Below, one piece after another: positions 8,382-16,346 of a DNA stretch of 43,805 bases (positions are counted from its first letter, which is position 1; each line of letters starts with the position of its first letter). The notes below the pieces were generated by a model. That model was not told the origin of the DNA. It searched no databases and saw only the letters and a list, made by a program, of their open reading frames with translations. The stretch covers positions 1 to 43,805 of the forward strand of contig JAFSWW010000095.1 of the NCBI GenBank assembly GCA_017444345.1. Direction: 5' to 3'. Made by a program: the position numbers and the translations under genes. The DNA is from Synergistaceae bacterium (GTDB lineage Bacteria > Synergistota > Synergistia > Synergistales > Aminobacteriaceae).

Positions 8382-8882
8382 TTACCTTCTCGGCGGCATT
8401 GGACGAGGTCCGGGTCCGGGTCTAGGTCCTGGGCGTGGTCCGGGCATGGGTCTCGGAAGTGGGTGCGGAGGACGACGAGGGCTGGGGGGCGGTGCAAATC
8501 TCGGCGCAGGTCTTGGCATTGGTCGCGGGCCGGGTCCAAATCGCGGGCCGGGTCGTGGGCCAAATCTCGGTCCATGCGGCGGCGGTGGAGGCGGAGGCGG
8601 TACAGGTCGCGGTCGTACAAATTCCGGTGGTCTATGAGGCGGCGGTGCGAATCTCGGACCGGGACGTGGGCCGGGCATTGGTCGCGGGCCGGGTCTGAAT
8701 CTTGGGCCGGGTGCGAATCTCGGCGGTCTCGGAGCAGGTGCATATATGTGAGCTGCGTCTGTCTTGCCGTCTTTACCAGTTAGAGCCGTCATCGCTGACT
8801 CTTTAGCATTTGCAGACTCAACGACAAATAAAACACTTCCGACTGCTATTACTGCTAAAATTATTGCTAGAGTACGTTTCAT
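8382..8882 (-). CDS. Exported Pro/Arg/Gly-rich low-complexity protein
   Basis: 166 residues from the ATG at 8882, chosen because GGAGG lies nine bases upstream; an ATG 39 bases earlier would lengthen the n-region needlessly. After a signal peptide ending ESANA and a short linker, residues from about 45 onward are almost only Pro, Arg, Gly, Phe, Met and Ala in irregular repeats of the GPRP/FAPGPRF kind, with a run of eight prolines. Highly basic and unfoldable in appearance. The repeat DNA is far more GC-rich than its surroundings. It may bind anionic envelope polymers such as lipopolysaccharide or peptidoglycan; this is inference. The opposite strand is also open but encodes only a Gly-rich shadow. 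Confidence 0.75.
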   Translation of the reverse strand: MKRTLAIILAVIAVGSVLFVVESANAKESAMTALTGKDGKTDAAHIYAPAPRPPRFAPGPRFRPGPRPMPGPRPGPRFAPPPHRPPEFVRPRPVPPPPPPPPHGPRFGPRPGPRFGPGPRPMPRPAPRFAPPPSPRRPPHPLPRPMPGPRPGPRPGPGPRPMPPRR

Positions 8883-8999
8883 TTTTTGAACCTCCTTGTT
8901 TATATTAATTATTAATTTCAACGCTGATAAAATAACAGTAAAATATGAGCGTCATATGAATTATAAATGAAAAATTTGTGAAGGAGTAATATATAAATC

Positions 9000-9692
9000 A
9001 TGAAAATTTTAATCGTTGAAGATGAGAAATCTATTTCTGAAGTAGTAAGTGCTTATGCCAAACGCGAGGGACTCGATACTATATGCGCATTTGACGGAGT
9101 TGAGGCTTTGAAATTATTTGACAGTGAACAGCCTGATTTAGTCATTCTTGATTTAATGCTGCCTAAATTGAACGGTGAAGAAGTTTGCAGGAGAATCCGC
9201 GAGAAATCAAATACTCCCGTTATAATGCTTACGGCCAAGAGCAGCGAGTCCGATGTTGTGTCAGGTCTTGACTTAGGAGCAAATGACTATGTAGCAAAAC
9301 CCTTCAGTCCACGCGTATTAATGGCTCGAATCCGTGCACAGTTAAGACCTAGAGAAGGCCGGGAGATTCGCGATAATTTAGCGTCGGGAACTTGTGCGGA
9401 CGGCAGAATCGAAATTGACCCCGAACGTGTAGAAATCCGCAAAGATGGAGTCGTAATTCCTGTAACTAAAAGCGAGTTCTTAATTTTCTCGACTCTTGCT
9501 TCAAAACCTGTGCGAACTTGGTCACGCGAGGAAATAATACGCTCGGCACTCGGTGATGATTATGACGGCTTTGACAGGACTATTGACACGTATATAAAGA
9601 ATTTGCGCAAGAAATTAGCAGAGCCGGGACACGAAAACGGCTGGATCAAAACTATATACGGATTCGGCTATAGACTCGATGATGAGAAATAA
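9000..9692 (+). CDS. OmpR/PhoB-family response regulator
   Basis: 230 residues. Receiver domain with the acidic pair Glu7-Asp8, phospho-acceptor Asp51 (LVILDLMLP), Thr78 and Lys100 (ANDYVAKPF), then a winged-helix DNA-binding domain from about residue 130 ending IKTIYGFGYRLDDEK. The kinase gene overlaps its end by 14 bases, so the two are co-translated. The exported-protein gene at 8382-8882 starts 118 bases away on the opposite strand, so the shared intergenic region is the natural place for its binding sites. The closest functional relatives by architecture are BaeR/CpxR-type envelope regulators. Confidence 0.95.
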   Translation: MKILIVEDEKSISEVVSAYAKREGLDTICAFDGVEALKLFDSEQPDLVILDLMLPKLNGEEVCRRIREKSNTPVIMLTAKSSESDVVSGLDLGANDYVAKPFSPRVLMARIRAQLRPREGREIRDNLASGTCADGRIEIDPERVEIRKDGVVIPVTKSEFLIFSTLASKPVRTWSREEIIRSALGDDYDGFDRTIDTYIKNLRKKLAEPGHENGWIKTIYGFGYRLDDEK

Positions 9693-11085
9693 TAAATCAT
9701 TGCGTTCACATTTTTTGCTGCTTTATGTATTGCTTGCTGTATTAAGCGGTGTTGTTGTGCCTTCACTGGGAGTCAGACTCAGCGCAAACGCCTTCAGAAA
9801 TTATCAGATTGACAGACGGCAGGCCGATTTGGAAAATTTAAGCGACTCGCTGATAAAACTCTACAATGAAGAAGGGGGAGTCTGGGAACGCCGCAGAGTT
9901 ATGGACATCTTACACCCAGCCCCTCAATGGTTCGGAATGATTATCACTCTGAAAGACTCAGAAGGCCGAGAAATTTTCACATTGCGTCCCATGCCGCCCA
10001 GAGTCCCCGAAATAAGAACGTCAAGATTAAGAAGTCAGGAAATTTCAGAGCAACGAGTCAACCGTGAAAGAGAATTAGAGAGATTCACATTAAATCTTGA
10101 ATCAAATAATAAAATTATAGGCAGTCTTGAAATTGTGCGCAGACTCCCGTCCGGACGTTATGAGGCTTCATTTATAAGTTACTTGACCCGCTATACTTTG
10201 GCAGGAGCGTTTATAATGATTCTGGCAGCTTGCGGACTTGGCTATATTGTTGCAGGTCGACTCAGCAGGCCGGTATTAAAGGCAATCGAACGAACTAGGC
10301 AAATTTCACGGGGCGAATATGATTCAGAAGAGACTCTAAAATCTTCAGGGATCCGGGAACTTGACGCACTCACAAAAGGAGTCAGGGATTTAGCGAGATC
10401 TTTGGCAGGTCAGGAAAAATTACGGCGGCGTTTAATGGTCGACGTTGCGCACGAATTAAAGACTCCTTTAACGGTTGTAATGACTCAGATCGAGGCAATT
10501 TCTGACGGGATTCTTGACGCGACTCCTGAAAGATTAAATCTTTGTGTGAGTGAAATGCAGAGACTCAGCGGTTTAATCGGAAATGTTGAGACTTTGACGC
10601 GCTTAGAAGGTGAGACTCTGGCGATTCACACTGAAATTGTGAACATGAAAAAATTTCTTGAGCCTGTTCTTGAGAGTTTTGCGCCCCTGTTTGAGAAATC
10701 GGGAATAAATTTTTACAGCGAACTATCAGAAAATATCTTGTGTGAAATCGATATAGACAGCTTCAGACATGTAATAGATAATTTGCTTTCAAATGCTAAT
10801 AGATACACGAATTCGGGCGGGCGTGTTGCTTGCAAGTTATATCGCGAAAATAATAATGCAATTATCGAAATAAGCGACACAGGAATCGGAATATCAGATA
10901 AAGATTTGCCGAACATTTTCGAACGATTCTACAGGACTGACGAGTCACGCGCAAGAGTTACAGGAGGCAGCGGAGTCGGTCTCGCAATAGTAAAGGCATC
11001 AGTTGAAGCTCACGGGGGGAGAATTTCAGTTACTAGCAAGAAAGGTGAAGGGAGCTGCTTTAAAATTTCGTTGCCTCTCCCGTAA
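9679..11085 (+). CDS. Membrane sensor histidine kinase, BaeS-like
   Basis: 468 residues: first membrane helix about 12-32, an extracytoplasmic sensor of about 130 residues, second helix about 170-192, HAMP, then HisKA with phospho-acceptor His258 (VDVAHELKTPLT) and HATPase with N box NLLSNANRY, G1 DTGIGI, F box IFERFYRTD and G2 GGSGVGLAIVK. All catalytic boxes are intact. It is the partner of the response regulator it overlaps. The sensor region is Arg-rich and has no recognised ligand-binding fold. The stop lies six bases from the end of the convergent pseudogene, without a clear terminator between. Confidence 0.94.
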   Translation: MMRNNKSLRSHFLLLYVLLAVLSGVVVPSLGVRLSANAFRNYQIDRRQADLENLSDSLIKLYNEEGGVWERRRVMDILHPAPQWFGMIITLKDSEGREIFTLRPMPPRVPEIRTSRLRSQEISEQRVNRERELERFTLNLESNNKIIGSLEIVRRLPSGRYEASFISYLTRYTLAGAFIMILAACGLGYIVAGRLSRPVLKAIERTRQISRGEYDSEETLKSSGIRELDALTKGVRDLARSLAGQEKLRRRLMVDVAHELKTPLTVVMTQIEAISDGILDATPERLNLCVSEMQRLSGLIGNVETLTRLEGETLAIHTEIVNMKKFLEPVLESFAPLFEKSGINFYSELSENILCEIDIDSFRHVIDNLLSNANRYTNSGGRVACKLYRENNNAIIEISDTGIGISDKDLPNIFERFYRTDESRARVTGGSGVGLAIVKASVEAHGGRISVTSKKGEGSCFKISLPLP

Positions 11086-11091
11086 AAATTT

Positions 11092-11973
11092 TTATGAGTT
11101 ATTGCACTCAAGCGCGAGTCCCTCAAAAAATGAGTGCTTGAGCTTATAATTTATTTTGTCGTACCAACTTATATCAGCGAGCGTGTCAGGTTCGCCGGTT
11201 CGTGAAGGTATTGCGCCGAATTCGAGAATAGATTTTGAATGAGTCTGACTGTGTAAGAATTCTATTATTTCACGGATTGAATGACTTTCGCCCGTTCCTA
11301 TGGGTAAAGCGTGAAAGCCCGTAAAATTTGCTTGAATGAGCCTATTTATTATATTGATTATATCTTCAACGTGAATAATATCGCGTTTCTGAAGTCCTTG
11401 CGTTAATTTCAGGGGAGAATTATTTATTAATTTGAGAATGCTGCTTTTAATAAATCGTCCTGAAGGTTCTTGCGTGAATTGCCCCCCCCCCATTGTGTAA
11501 ATTACGTAATTCGCCTTAAAACATTTCGAGTTTAAGCTCAATAAAGTTTAATAGATTCTCGTTTTCGCTGAAGAATTGCCCAAGACTCGCTAATTGAGAC
11601 TTTGAGAAACTGTACATGTTAAATTTATCGGGTAAACTCGTTCCCATTGTCATGTAATTTGCGACTTTGTATTTTGCGGCCAAGTTTAGAATTTTCGCGG
11701 GGAAAAATAAATTTGCATCTAACATGTCATAATAAAACGAGTCATTTTGCTTGTATACACATGCTGAATTAATAACCCAGTCATATTTTGCGCGCTGTAA
11801 TTCGTTCTCGATCTCGTGTGAGTCATTTAATATTAATTTCGCGCGTTTATCGAGTTTTGCAGTGTTTGAACTTGGCCGCGGATTATTGCTGTCAGTTCGT
11901 GGCCGGAATTAATTAATGCAGCTGCAATATTTGAGCCTAAATACCCCGTCGCACCTAATAAAATAATTCTCAT
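11092..11973 (-). pseudogene. Broken CDP-3,6-dideoxyhexose synthase (abequose/paratose synthase family)
   Basis: Three reading frames together spell an RfbS/RfbJ-type SDR that would reduce a CDP-3,6-dideoxy-4-hexulose. Frame one (ATG 11973, ATGA overlap with the upstream glycosyltransferase) gives the Rossmann motif GATGYLGSN and stops soon after; a one-base loss near 11878 moves the match to frame two (YSFSKSQ active site, ending LKLEMF then TAA at 11518-11516); the rest (SGRFIKSSILKLINNSPLKLTQG, QKRDIIHVEDI, ILEFGAIPSR) lies in frame three, after a run of ten G. The stretch from the TAA to the G tract looks like extra sequence compared with the YGPGDG region of abequose synthase. With several lesions it should not be functional. 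Confidence 0.8.
11482..11491 (-). repeat. Poly-G tract (G10) in the broken sugar synthase
   Basis: Ten G on the coding strand, at the junction between the second and third frames of the pseudogene. One of four G runs of nine or more in the window, all in glycan genes. Confidence 0.9.
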
Positions 11974-12680
11974 ATTGATTCACCTTGCAATTTCTTGAGT
12001 CTGTACATAGTGGCAATATACGAGCATATAAATTTGAATAAATCGCGCTTTGACTCCCCGTAAAGTCTTTGATTGAATGATATGGGAATCTCTGCGATTT
12101 TTACGTCAGGAAATTTTTTAACGAGCTTGATTAATATTTCTTCTACTATGTCAAAATTATCGCACGTTAATTTTATAGCTTTGAGTTTGGCCGCGTCATA
12201 AATTCTGAAACTGTCTGACACGTCATGAATCTTCAGCCCGAATGAAAATTTATAGCAGATATTCAGGACTCTTGACATTAAGCGCAAAATAAAAGGGTTG
12301 TCCGTGCTGCCTCCCTTTGTGTAACGAGAACCGGCTACAACGTCAAAATTTTTTGTAGTAACTGTCTCATAAAGCCGTGTTATATCTTCAGGATTATGCG
12401 ATGAGTCAGCGTCCATGATAATAATATATTTTCCTGAACATGAATTTATGCCCGTTCTTATAGCGTCGCCGTAGTTATTGCCGCCGATTCTGGGAATATA
12501 ACGCACGTTTTCAAATTCTGCGCAGATTTCAGGAGTTGAATCTTTCGGAGTCTCTGTGTCGACTATAATAATTTCTAACTCAAATATAAATTTTTTGAGT
12601 ATATTATTAATCTTAGGCAGTAAAATTTTTAAGTTCTCGCCCTCTTCATAGCAAGGCATCATAATAGAAAGCTCAATCAT
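11970..12680 (-). CDS. Family 2 glycosyltransferase, dolichyl-phosphate-mannose-synthase-like
   Basis: 236 residues from ATG 12680, chosen because GGAGG precedes it; the longer ORF start lies inside rfbE. GT-A fold: IMMPCYEEGENL at the N-terminus, then VDTETPKDST, the DXD-type IIIMDADSSHNPED and GSRYTKGG. It lacks the C-terminal membrane helices of GtrB-type enzymes, so it is probably a soluble or peripheral transferase using a nucleotide sugar, with polyprenyl phosphate or a glycan as acceptor. It overlaps rfbE upstream by four bases and the broken sugar synthase downstream. Confidence 0.85.
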   Translation of the reverse strand: MIELSIMMPCYEEGENLKILLPKINNILKKFIFELEIIIVDTETPKDSTPEICAEFENVRYIPRIGGNNYGDAIRTGINSCSGKYIIIMDADSSHNPEDITRLYETVTTKNFDVVAGSRYTKGGSTDNPFILRLMSRVLNICYKFSFGLKIHDVSDSFRIYDAAKLKAIKLTCDNFDIVEEILIKLVKKFPDVKIAEIPISFNQRLYGESKRDLFKFICSYIATMYRLKKLQGESI

Positions 12681-13702
12681 ATAAGAGCCTCCGCCCATTT
12701 GAGCATTTTATCAATTCCATTGTCAGCAGTAATTTTAGGAGCCCAGCCTATAGCATTATGAATCTTGCTGATATCAGCAACAAAAATTTTTTGATCGCTT
12801 ATTCTCGGCGGGAGTTGTGTATATTGTAATTCTACATCAAGTTTTGACTCAAGAATTGCGAATAACTCAAGCAGTGAAAGAGATTGCTTCATAGTTCCGC
12901 CGATATTAAATACTTGACCTGAAATTTTCTCGGAATTCTCCAGCGCAGTGTAATAAAGATTTATCATGTCTTCAGCGTGTAAAATGTCTCTGACTTGTTT
13001 GCCGTTGCCTGAAATCGTAAAAGGTTCTGAGTCAGGATTCTTTTTCCGTTCGAGAGCCTTTGCGCAAAACCATCCGACCCAGCCTTGATCATAAGTCGCG
13101 AATTGTCTGCCTCCGTACATTGAAGAGTGCCTGAATATTATTGTCTTTGTCCCGAAAATTCTATGATAATCGAGCATATATTGATCCGCAGCACCTTCTG
13201 AGCAGCCATATGGAGATCTGAAATCAAGCGGCACAGATTCATTAAAGCCGTCCGGGAATTCTTGGCAAATATAGCGCGTTTCATTCTCGTAATAATTATA
13301 TTGCTCTAAATCGCCGTAAACTTTATTAGTTGACGAGAAAATCATAACAGTATCAGGACTGTAAAGCCTTATGGAGTCAAGTACGTTCAGAGTTCCCAGC
13401 GTGTTGACCTGAAAATCTTTATACGGATCAGAAATTGAAGTAGTCATTGCGACCTGCCCGGCCAAGTGAAATATTGCGTCAAATTTTCCGGACTTAATGA
13501 CTCGTTCTACATCGTTGCGGTTTCTTGTATCACCGTGAATAAATGTAAAATTGCCCGGTTTAGATTTCAGCCATTCGAGATTACTTGCTGACCCGTAGCG
13601 CGATAAATTATCAAGGACTGTGATATTATAGCCCCGTTCAAGACCTGCAGAGGCCAAATTACTCCCTAGAAAACCGCAGCCCCCGTTAATTAAAATTTTC
13701 AT
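12677..13702 (-). CDS. rfbE: CDP-paratose 2-epimerase (tyvelose epimerase) with altered active-site lysine
   Basis: 341 residues, close to the Salmonella RfbE/Tyv protein as I know it: GGCGFLGSNLAS, FHLAGQVAMTTSI, SSTNKVYGDLEQY, RHSSMYGGRQFATYDQGWVG and GKQVRDILHAEDMI. The enzyme turns CDP-paratose into CDP-tyvelose with bound NAD. The extended-SDR YxxxK motif reads YGCSE here: Tyr165 is present but the position of the essential Lys, residue 169, is Glu (GAA, one base from AAA). Everything around is conserved, so this looks like a recent inactivating change or a sequence error. It lies between two glycosyltransferase genes and is followed by the broken synthase that would supply its substrate. 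Confidence 0.88.
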   Translation of the reverse strand: MKILINGGCGFLGSNLASAGLERGYNITVLDNLSRYGSASNLEWLKSKPGNFTFIHGDTRNRNDVERVIKSGKFDAIFHLAGQVAMTTSISDPYKDFQVNTLGTLNVLDSIRLYSPDTVMIFSSTNKVYGDLEQYNYYENETRYICQEFPDGFNESVPLDFRSPYGCSEGAADQYMLDYHRIFGTKTIIFRHSSMYGGRQFATYDQGWVGWFCAKALERKKNPDSEPFTISGNGKQVRDILHAEDMINLYYTALENSEKISGQVFNIGGTMKQSLSLLELFAILESKLDVELQYTQLPPRISDQKIFVADISKIHNAIGWAPKITADNGIDKMLKWAEALI

Positions 13703-13725
13703 TCAATAAAATATGCCTACTGTCA

Positions 13726-14664
13726 TTAACTATCAAAATTTATGCGTTCTTCCTCGATTACAAGCGGGCGATTCATGAGTCTGTGATTTATGCTGATTAC
13801 GCACTCGCCTATTAGTCCGAGAAAGATTAACACAACAGCACCCAGAAAGAACATGCCTATTAATATCGGCGCGACTCCTGCGTTAAAAGTGTCCCACCAG
13901 ATTAATTTTGACACGAGATAAAATATTCCGATTAAGAGACTCGCAAAACCTGTTAAGAATCCCATAAAAGTAGCCGCCCTGAGTCCCATTTTCGTATAGG
14001 CTGTAAATCCCTTCATTGCGACATTATAAAGCGTGAAAAAATTATGATGGCTCTTCCCTGCTCGTCTCTTTGGCTGGGTATATTTGATGATTTTAATTTT
14101 ATAGCCGAGTTCCGCAACTATACCGCGCAAAAATGGAGCTGAATCCTTCAAATCCCGTAAAACTTGAATAAATGACCTATCATAGAGTCCGAATCCCGTG
14201 AAGTGTTCTATTTGTTGAATATCAGAAAAATTTTTCATGAATTTATAATAACATGATCTCAAGAAATACATTAATTTATTCTCTTTGCTGTGAGATTTCT
14301 GCATGACGATAATTTTATTGCCTTCTTCCCATGATTTTACCATTTCGGGAATTAGCTCGACAGGATCTTGAAAGTCGCAGGCGCATAATATAACACAATC
14401 TCCGCTAGTTTGCATTAAAGCATGATAGGGAGAATTCAAATCACCGAAATTTTTTGCGTTGAAGATAGCTTTTATTTTATGATTGTCCGAGCAGATTTGC
14501 CGCAAAAGTCCACGAGTCCCGTCCGTAGAATTATTATCTATAAATATTATCTCGTAATCGTAATTATTAAGCTGACTTGTTAAAATATTTGTAACGGCCC
14601 CGCTCATAGGGACAACATTTTCAAACTCGTTATAACATGGAATAACGACACTAATTTTTTTCAT
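13726..14664 (-). CDS. GtrB/DPM1-like polyprenyl-phosphate glycosyltransferase
   Basis: 312 residues. GT-A domain with VVIPCYNEFENV, FIDNNSTDGTR and the DXD-like ACDFQDP, then two C-terminal membrane helices at about 232-256 and 266-292 (ATFMGFLTGFASLLIGIFYLV; ILIGMFFLGAVVLIFLGL). This architecture moves a sugar from a nucleotide donor to undecaprenyl phosphate on the cytoplasmic side, so that it can be flipped and used to decorate a surface glycan. First gene of the 11092-14664 group, with rfbE 23 bases downstream. Donor unknown. Confidence 0.88.
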   Translation of the reverse strand: MKKISVVIPCYNEFENVVPMSGAVTNILTSQLNNYDYEIIFIDNNSTDGTRGLLRQICSDNHKIKAIFNAKNFGDLNSPYHALMQTSGDCVILCACDFQDPVELIPEMVKSWEEGNKIIVMQKSHSKENKLMYFLRSCYYKFMKNFSDIQQIEHFTGFGLYDRSFIQVLRDLKDSAPFLRGIVAELGYKIKIIKYTQPKRRAGKSHHNFFTLYNVAMKGFTAYTKMGLRAATFMGFLTGFASLLIGIFYLVSKLIWWDTFNAGVAPILIGMFFLGAVVLIFLGLIGECVISINHRLMNRPLVIEEERINFDS

Positions 14665-14765
14665 GCGCTGCGATTGCTCCTATCTAAATTTATTCTAATA
14701 AAATATTTGTATATTCTCTTATTTCGTTGATAAGGTCAAGTATTTTGTTAAATATTTATGCTTCA

Positions 14766-14797
14766 TATAAAAATAGACCCGGATTTTACTCCGAGTC
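14766..14797 (-). terminator. Terminator after the aldehyde dehydrogenase gene
   Basis: On the minus strand GACTCGGA pairs with TCCGGGTC (one G-U) around GTAAAA and is followed by TATTTTTAT. It ends the 18185-14818 transcript and insulates the downstream glycosyltransferase group. Confidence 0.82.
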
Positions 14798-14817
14798 CGC
14801 GAAAAATTTTATTTATT

Positions 14818-16299
14818 TTACTCTTCGTCCATTCCGTCCTGATAGAATTCACCGAATAGAGCTTGTAATGACGGCATATCTTCAAGAATAGGACGAGCTA
14901 CCCACGTTGTATTCATATAGTGTTTTAACGTGATATTTTCGCTTACGATATTTCCGCCCCATGTCCCGCAGCCCATTGAGTTAGTAGGAGGCATTCCGTT
15001 TGTTGCGCTTCCTGCATTGCCGCGATTGTTAGGCTGGCGAATCATACAGCGTGATACTGGCGCGCACATTCCGAGACGGTGAATATGATCATCATCAAAC
15101 GAGTAAAGCCCGCAAGAATGTCCCTTACCGCCTGCCTTGTCAAAAATTTCCTGCATAATGTCAAGTGCTGTCTGGAACTCTCCGCCGTATTTGAATAGCG
15201 TTAATAGAGTCGTTAATTTCTCGGTCGAGAAGAAATGTTCTTTGCCGATACATTTTTTAATATCGTCTGCGTTATTAATCGTAAAGCCCTCTTTCTGGCC
15301 GTTATTGGGAACTGCTATAAATTTACGGTCAGCAGGAATCGTGAAGCCGGCTTTTTCCGCAAGTGCCTGCGCAGATATAGCTACAGTGTCAGGGAGTCTG
15401 TGTCCTGTCTCGTCCCACATAACTTTTTTAATGGCTTCGGCCTGTTCCCACGTGGGAATATATGCGCCCTCTTTGATTAAGCCCTCGACAAAATTGTCAT
15501 AGACTGACTCATGAACGATTAAATTTCCGTCGCACGAACACCCTGAGCCGAAATCTGAACACTTTGATATTCTTGTATTCATTGCTGCTTCATAAGCGCG
15601 TTCCTTGGTGTCTGCTGTATTGTCTACTATGACCGTAGAATTTCCTGCGCCTGATCCATAAGCCGGAACTCCTGAAGAATAAGCAGATCTTACCATCGGG
15701 CGGCCTCCTGTTGCTATTACCATGTCGACCATCTTCATTAATTCCTGAGTAAGAGTAATGCTCGGCTCTTCAATTGCTTGAATAATATCAGCTGGTGCGC
15801 CTTCACGTTCGAGAACTCCGCGAATAATATTTACTGTCTTGCAAGTAACTTTTTTCGCTCTGGGATGAGGTGAGCAGATAAGGACATCACGGGCTTTGAC
15901 GGCGTAAATTGCTTGGCCTGCAGGAGTTACGCAGGGATTTGTAGTCGGTACAAGAGTCGCAATGACTCCGACGGGCTTAGCATATTTCACGAGACCTTTT
16001 TCAGGATTTGACTCGATTATGCCTACACTTTTTTGACGTAAACAATCACGCAGGATTAATTTTAACTTGTTGCGCTTATTACGTTTTGTAACTTTATCGC
16101 CGAGTCTAGTCTCGTCAACTGCCTCGTCGCAAATCGGCCCCCATACTTTGAGCGGATATAATGCTGCACAAATTGCCCGGCAAAGATGATCGACTCGTTC
16201 CTGATCATAAGTTGCGATTACTGCTGCGGCTGCCTTTGCTTTCTTGACCATTTCTTCAAGCATTGCTATTTCTTCGGGTGTTACTTCATGATGTGCCAT
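14818..16299 (-). CDS. CoA-acylating aldehyde dehydrogenase
   Basis: 493 residues of the acylating aldehyde dehydrogenase family (AdhE N-terminal, EutE, PduP and SauS relatives). Visible are the NAD-site stretch PVGVIATLVPTTNPCVTPAGQAIYA (read in parts), VIATGGRPMVRSAYSSG, and the nucleophile region SKCSDFGSGCSCDGN, where Cys254 is the probable catalytic residue. It converts an aldehyde plus CoA and NAD to an acyl-CoA. The TPP enzyme 47 bases upstream would make such an aldehyde by decarboxylating or cleaving a 2-oxo compound. The pairing recalls sulfoacetaldehyde and propionaldehyde metabolism, but the substrate cannot be deduced. Codon use is that of an expressed gene. Confidence 0.85.
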   Translation of the reverse strand: MAHHEVTPEEIAMLEEMVKKAKAAAAVIATYDQERVDHLCRAICAALYPLKVWGPICDEAVDETRLGDKVTKRNKRNKLKLILRDCLRQKSVGIIESNPEKGLVKYAKPVGVIATLVPTTNPCVTPAGQAIYAVKARDVLICSPHPRAKKVTCKTVNIIRGVLEREGAPADIIQAIEEPSITLTQELMKMVDMVIATGGRPMVRSAYSSGVPAYGSGAGNSTVIVDNTADTKERAYEAAMNTRISKCSDFGSGCSCDGNLIVHESVYDNFVEGLIKEGAYIPTWEQAEAIKKVMWDETGHRLPDTVAISAQALAEKAGFTIPADRKFIAVPNNGQKEGFTINNADDIKKCIGKEHFFSTEKLTTLLTLFKYGGEFQTALDIMQEIFDKAGGKGHSCGLYSFDDDHIHRLGMCAPVSRCMIRQPNNRGNAGSATNGMPPTNSMGCGTWGGNIVSENITLKHYMNTTWVARPILEDMPSLQALFGEFYQDGMDEE

Positions 16300-16346
16300 T
16301 TCTAAAAAATTTCTCCCTTCTTAAGAATGAAATAATTATATATATA

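Noticed and set aside
8332-8783. Gly/Arg-rich plus-strand ORFs opposite the Pro-rich gene
   Set aside because: They are mirror images of the repeat coding strand, lack a good ribosome site, and the minus strand carries a proper signal peptide and GGAGG.
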